From assembly GCA_951799405.1 (NCBI GenBank), contig OX637334.1, positions 3,720,001 to 3,784,000 of the forward strand: DNA of 64,000 bases, in the 5' to 3' direction. Below, one piece after another: positions 60,004-64,000 of the stretch. How positions within the stretch are numbered: the first letter of the stretch is position 1; each line of letters begins with the position of its first letter. The stretch comes from Agapetus fuscipes. Its lineage: Eukaryota; Arthropoda; Insecta; Trichoptera; Glossosomatidae. A program made the translations under genes and the position numbers. The notes under the pieces are model-generated. The model did no database searches and was not told the origin of the DNA. It was given only the letters and a program-made list of their open reading frames with translations.

Positions 60004-62126
60004 CTACTCTAAGAGCTCTATCGTTTCAATGTGCTCTGCTCTTGCCATTTTCATTTTTAAAGTGCTCTCCTCTCTCGCCAATTCTACTCTTACAAGATGC
60101 TCCTCCCTGGCCCATTCAAGTTCTTTTTCACTCCTCTTCTTCATCAATTCGCGCCGGAGGTTCGCGTCATCGTGGAGTATTTTTATTTTTTGAGAATTCT
60201 CTTCCCTCATAAGCTTCAGAGTTTCCTCGTAAAGCTTATTTTTTAACTCCTCATCCTGATTTAATACCTGCAATAAAAAATAAAATAATACTGATTATAG
60301 GTGCCATGTATTTTTAGTTTGTGTAAATTATATATGTGATAAATTACTTTTTTTGCTTTTTTCTTGATTTTTCTTTTCGGAGTCTCAAGGCCTGTCAGAG
60401 GAGTCGAAGAGTGTTCCTGTAAATAAAATGGGTGGAAATTTAATAACTTACGTTAATTAAGTTTTCAAAGAAGAATTAAGCAAGCATTTCTTTGAAAAAA
60501 AATAAGTTGTTAAGCGCTGTTTTGTAACTTTGACCACCTCATTATCATAGCTTCTTGGATGCAGATGTATCTTCAAAAATATTAACCAAACCTCTGACAT
60601 TCATCTCCACTCTTAACCCCTGGAGTGCCAGTGATTTTCTGGCATAGCAGTATTTCATGCGATTTTTGATCTTATTGCTGTGTAACAATTAAAGAAAAAT
60701 GAAAAAAATCGCATTTAGTACTATGAGCGTAGATCCACGTTCGGGCGCTCGAGGGGTTAACTAAAGGGCAATACAGTAAACCTACGGGACCTAAAATACT
60801 TGCAAGAAATGACATTAAGGGAAAACAATTATGTGGGGAATGATAAAGTAAAAAAAGAGTGAAGGTACTAAAAATTAATATCATTACAATATTTATTACA
60901 CTTACGGATATGCTTCCAGCTTCAATCATGGCAGGTTTTACCGCACTTGCTGTCCATGCTGTATCCACATCTACATACTCATAAAAAACTGGAGATTCAA
61001 CCTGCAAAAAAACAAATATTTGGAAACATTTTAAAGCCAATAAAGATGTAATTATGTGTGTAAATATCAATATGCAAATTAAAACATGAGAGTGAATTAC
61101 ATATCCTTGATGTATCCATGTAGAAAATCATAATAAATAAATATAGTATGAACATTAACAAGGGCCATGAGCATTCCTTCGCTGTGAGCACGATACAAGT
61201 CCAGCAATTATATTAATACACTGATATGAGCAGATTATATAAGGAACAAATGCTCAATCCAAATGTTCACATCGAGCAAATGATCATTTCAGTCGCCAGT
61301 TTAACATTAGATATGACCTAAGAAACCAGGTTAAACATTTGACGTTGAAAATATTAGCAAATACAAAAACATGATATTAGGTACCATTAAATTTGTCTCC
61401 GCAGGTTCAGAATTTGTTGTCAAATTGCTATCCACAGTATTTACCTGAGAAAAAATAATTAGAAATATGAAATAAGTTGTAATGCTCACAAATATAATAT
61501 TTATAACAATTTCTGTGTTACTTATAAATTGAGAATAAGATATAAATATAAAAAACATAATACGGACCTTTGCACGAATCGAATCACTATCGAATTCGTT
61601 TGTGTCTGTGTCGAATTCTGACGGCAACAACTCGACTAATTCAAGATCTTCAGGCAGTGGACTTGGAGGTTTGGGGCCACCACCTGTAGCAAATACTTGC
61701 CGACGATGGTCGCCAATTCGTTTTTTCGAAGCTGACTTAAACACCTTCCACTGGCTTTTCAACTGAGTAAGGTCTCTTTTTTTTTTGTTTAGTGCATTGA
61801 ATCTAAAAAGTAAAAGTAACATTTCTCTCAAAGCATTACGAAAAATACAGATTACGACATTGTGATTAAAATAAGTTACACTCACTCATGGTCCACCTTC
61901 TCCCAAGCCTCTTTTTTTACTTTTAGGGCATTTGTTGTCAGAAGTTTGCTCTCGATCACACTTATATGGGAACGAAGGCACTCCCGGAGAAGTGTCTGAA
62001 ATATGTAAAATAGAGGTTGGATTATTCTTATAACAATGTAGTCACGGGTGGCGGATATTTTATTTTTATAATTCTTACCTTTTCTTCTTCCTCCCAATTT
62101 GAATTACGTTTTCTGGGATTCATCAT
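60004..62126 (-). CDS. Harbinger Myb/SANT-like accessory protein, 7 exons
   Basis: Exons on the minus strand: 62126-62079, 61995-61886, 61802-61568, 61444-61385, 61001-60906, 60416-60348, 60267-60004; all with GT-AG borders; 293 residues. N-terminal Myb/SANT-like domain with W11, W47 and W71 (TQLKSQWKVFKSASKK) followed by the family word ATGGGPKPPSP (91-101). Then an acidic stretch, a basic nuclear-localisation-like PKRKIKKKAKK (about 196-206) and a K/E-rich C-terminus (EELKNKLYEETLKLMREE) likely to form a coiled coil. In this superfamily such proteins bind subterminal DNA and bring the transposase to the nucleus. The exon structure is my inference from frames and splice words. Plus-strand frames at 59993-60212 are shadows. 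Confidence 0.85.
61513..61543 (+). repeat. Internal copy of the Harbinger terminal sequence
   Basis: CTGTGTTACTTATAAATTGA matches 57464-57483 with two differences, and similarity continues to GAATAAGAT. It lies in intron 3 of the Myb-like gene. Confidence 0.7.
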
Positions 62127-62371
62127 TGAAAAAGCTCCTATACGCGGTGTGTCAGCTGTCAGATTAGAATGTCAAAATAATGCGCGCTAGAGGCATAAAT
62201 AAAAATCTGCGCATGCGCAGCCTCAGGGTGGTAACATGGAAAAATAATTTATTGAGAACAGTAATTCCTTGCTTATGCCATGGTTATAAGTAAGAAAAAT
62301 TTATGCCAGGTATAACTTTTTACACCTGGCATAGCTATGCCCGGTGATAAGCTTAGAATAAGAAAATCTAA

Positions 62372-62384
62372 TAAGTAACACTGT
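62372..62384 (-). repeat. Harbinger right terminal inverted repeat
   Basis: ATAAGTAACACTG, followed by the TTT flank. Confidence 0.85.
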
Positions 62385-62411
62385 TTGTTTATTAGGCGAG
62401 CCAATACTATG

Positions 62412-62600
62412 TTTAATCTAAGAAGCAAAGATGCATTAATATTTAAAAGTCATGTAAAATGCATGTTCATGAGCACCATGTGTCAGTTTACGCTTGCGCA
62501 CATGCTGCCCAGCAAACCGGGGTAATATTGAAAAAGTGAACCAATTTTTACAGTATGGTTAGTCAGCCTTATGGTTAGTCAAACCTATTAGTCAACCGTC
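62412..62600 (-). repeat. Decayed RTE-3' repeat copy
   Basis: Starts TTAATCTAAGAAGCAAAG; lacks the ATTTGAGATTGGG block; ends GGTTAGTCAGCCTTA with a short local duplication of TTATGGTTAGTCA. Confidence 0.65.
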
Positions 62601-62875
62601 AACTGCTAACCGTTAATCATAAGCCCTTTAATTTCCAGTTTGTCTTTTATTCGAATTTTTACATTATTTTTTATCCAATTTCTATTTTGGAACACCTCCA
62701 GCAACCGTTATTTCAGTTTAGATTAAATCTTTATTGGGTACAGTAGAATTTGAACATACTTTAATGTAATTATGTTTTAGTTTTCGAGATTAGCATTGAA
62801 GGATACATTGGCATCCAGACTGTTTAGAATCACACTCCGAGAATAACAATAAGCACACAATCTCGATTCAAGCAA
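62601..62875. other. Unassigned stretch
   Basis: No motif recognised. Confidence 0.3.
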
Positions 62876-62905
62876 ACACGGATAATCGAGTCTCTACTGT
62901 TCTGT
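62876..62905 (-). repeat. pogo/Tigger-like terminal repeat, right
   Basis: Minus strand CAGTAGAGACTCGATTATCC, inverse of 57226-57252. Confidence 0.4.
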
Positions 62906-63056
62906 ACTTTTTTTGTTTGTTTGTGAGCTTAAATGAGAGCTTTTTAATGTCGCTTCTTTGTTTAAATGTAAGAGCAACTTAATGCAAAAAAGTAATTTCA
63001 ATTATTCAGGATTAAAACCTTCCTTACTTTGTTGTTTTTTTTTTACTATTTACTTG
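62906..63056. other. Unassigned stretch
   Basis: T-rich; no feature recognised. Confidence 0.3.
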
Positions 63057-63200
63057 CAGACCTATCGTAGTCTAATGGCCAATTCTTGGACTCGTAAACG
63101 AAATATGGGGAGTTCGATCAAAGCAAAGCTCAGTTGAAAAAAATCATCTACATTTTTCAAAGACCGTCACAAAGGTTCATCAAGCTGTATAGAAAATTTG
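63057..63200 (+). repeat. Decayed SINE-A copy
   Basis: Head TATCGTAGTCTAATGGCCAA and GGAGTTCGATCAAAGC; body to TCAAAGACCGTCACAAAGGT. Confidence 0.55.
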
Positions 63201-63215
63201 TATCGCTTAACTTGG

Positions 63216-63536
63216 AGTTTTTTTTTTTAAGAAATCCTGTGCGGGAGACTCCCTAGATTCTAGAGACTCTAGAGGTCTATGACACTTGTTGTAGTGCCGC
63301 AGAGGTGTACGAGCTTGGTCGTCGCTACAAAGCACCAATACTCAAGCAATACCCAGGTGCTATAAGGCTGGATGGACCTTTGGAAACCGGTCATTGGTAA
63401 AGGTTTATGAATTTTTCAACCCAGCGAAGAGCAAATTTGAAAATATAAATGGTATATTTTTTTGTGCTCCGCCGGGATTCGAACCCACAACCTTCCATTC
63501 ACGAACCCGAAGTGTTACCACTAAACTTAGGACCGG
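63216..63536 (-). mobile_element. SINE-A/D composite, uninterrupted
   Basis: Minus strand: decayed A box (CCTAAGTTTAGTGG), B box GGGTTCGAATCCC, SINE-A body to CGACCAAGCTCGTACACC, then D module to CACAGGATTTCTTAAAAAAA. No interruption at TCGTACACCTCTGCGG, unlike 32592-33212. Open frames 63394-63733 start inside it. Confidence 0.85.
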
Positions 63537-63599
63537 TGTTAATACATTTATTTATTTTTCAAGTAACATTTTTTGTGCCATTTCTGACGAAGATAAGCG

Positions 63600-63730
63600 A
63601 TCATTCTTCTTCTTTTCCTTCCTCAGCCTTTCTCAGCCCACTCCTGGACGAAGCCCTCCTCCAGCCCTCTCCATTCCTGTATATCTGCTGCTGTGTTCAG
63701 CCATCCTCTACCTGCAGTTCTCGTGATCAT
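63600..63730. repeat. Possible LINE 3' fragment
   Basis: CTTTCTCAGCCCACTCCTGG and AGCCCTCCTCCAG resemble untranslated LINE 3' sequence. The open frames through it have no motif. Confidence 0.25.
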
Positions 63731-63799
63731 TAAGCTCTTATTAAGGCTGTATATCTATTATTAGATGCTGTAGTCGTAACAAGGAATTTGGCAATTTTT

Positions 63800-63860
63800 T
63801 TAAGCCATTGTCATAAATTTTTCAGCTCGAATGTCTTTCGGCGTCCTACACAATAATTAG
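63800..63860 (-). repeat. RTE family 2 scrap
   Basis: TTTTTCAGCTCGAATGTCTT and TCGGCGTCC align with 27870-27900. Confidence 0.4.
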
Positions 63861-64000
63861 TTAAATGAAAATATAGAGTAGGCGATATATTCCATTCCTC
63901 ATAACTCTTCCAAAGTATATCAGTTTTAATTTATGCATGGCAAATTTCCACAAACATTTTTCGATAAAAATGAATACTTCTAAGGATTATTATTGTTTCA
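63861..64000. other. Unassigned AT-rich end of the window
   Basis: Nothing recognised. Confidence 0.3.

Larger units (their letters stand above)
57464..62384. mobile_element. PIF/Harbinger DNA transposon, 4.9 kb
   Basis: Both ends start CAGTGTTACTTAT (57464 and, inverted, 62384), a 13-bp perfect terminal repeat, and TTT flanks each end (57461-57463, 62385-62387), a 3-bp target duplication as expected for the superfamily. The element has the two usual genes, transposase on the plus strand and Myb/SANT-like protein on the minus strand, in convergent order. All splice sites and frames close, so it is probably autonomous. Subterminal TTACTTATAA words recur near both ends. Confidence 0.92.

Noticed and set aside
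60000..60212. Plus-strand frames over the Harbinger 3' region
   Set aside because: Antisense of the last exon of the Myb-like gene.

Overview
The window looks like AT-rich, intergenic, repeat-dominated nuclear DNA from a metazoan, most likely an arthropod. That is inferred from the mix of families: many 5'-truncated RTE-type LINEs, tRNA- and 5S-derived SINEs, Penelope-type hammerhead-like motifs, a PIF/Harbinger element and a Ty3-type LTR element. The species cannot be told from the sequence. I found no convincing host protein gene, tRNA gene or bacterial feature. Nearly every long open frame is inside a transposon or is a shadow of one.

The most abundant repeat (about 34 copies, both strands) is a roughly 240 bp unit. 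At 16676-17245, 17789-19092, 21852-22290 and 29060-29480 it is joined to reverse-transcriptase C-terminal coding sequence, so it is read here as the 3' end of an RTE LINE, called RTE-3'. Four SINE modules are scattered among these: SINE-A (tRNA-like head, sometimes with a 5S rRNA segment in front), SINE-B, SINE-C (a different tRNA-like head) and SINE-D (a 3' module ending in poly-A). SINE-A occurs with its own 3' end, fused to C, or fused to D.

Layout: 0-9 kb is decayed LINE and SINE fragments with a 5S-tRNA SINE at 6.2-6.5 kb. At 10-15.3 kb lie several long inverted repeats. At 16.3-19.2 kb a 1.3 kb RTE copy interrupts another dispersed repeat. At 22.8-24.3 kb an RT-less half-LINE with a 31-nt poly-A tail sits in an RTE copy, flanked by a 14-bp target duplication. 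At 32.4-33.3 kb there is a three-level nest. At 37.2-38.1 kb there is a five-unit satellite, followed by two inverted 247-bp MITEs. At 41.7-42.1 kb is the best 5S-tRNA SINE. At 44.9-48.7 kb is a complete compact LTR retrotransposon on the minus strand with apparently identical 165-bp repeats, gag and pol linked by a textbook -1 frameshift signal, and a gag start inside the repeat. At 50.0-50.1 kb a hammerhead-like motif lies in the loop of a 20-bp inverted repeat. At 57.5-62.4 kb is an apparently intact 4.9 kb PIF/Harbinger transposon with a 4-exon transposase and a convergent 7-exon Myb/SANT-like gene.

The two elements that look able to work today are the LTR element and the Harbinger element. 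In the latter the nuclease and the Myb-like partner are expected, from the family, to act together in transposition. Most of the rest is debris whose nesting gives a relative order of insertions. All identities were judged by eye; no alignment or database search was run.
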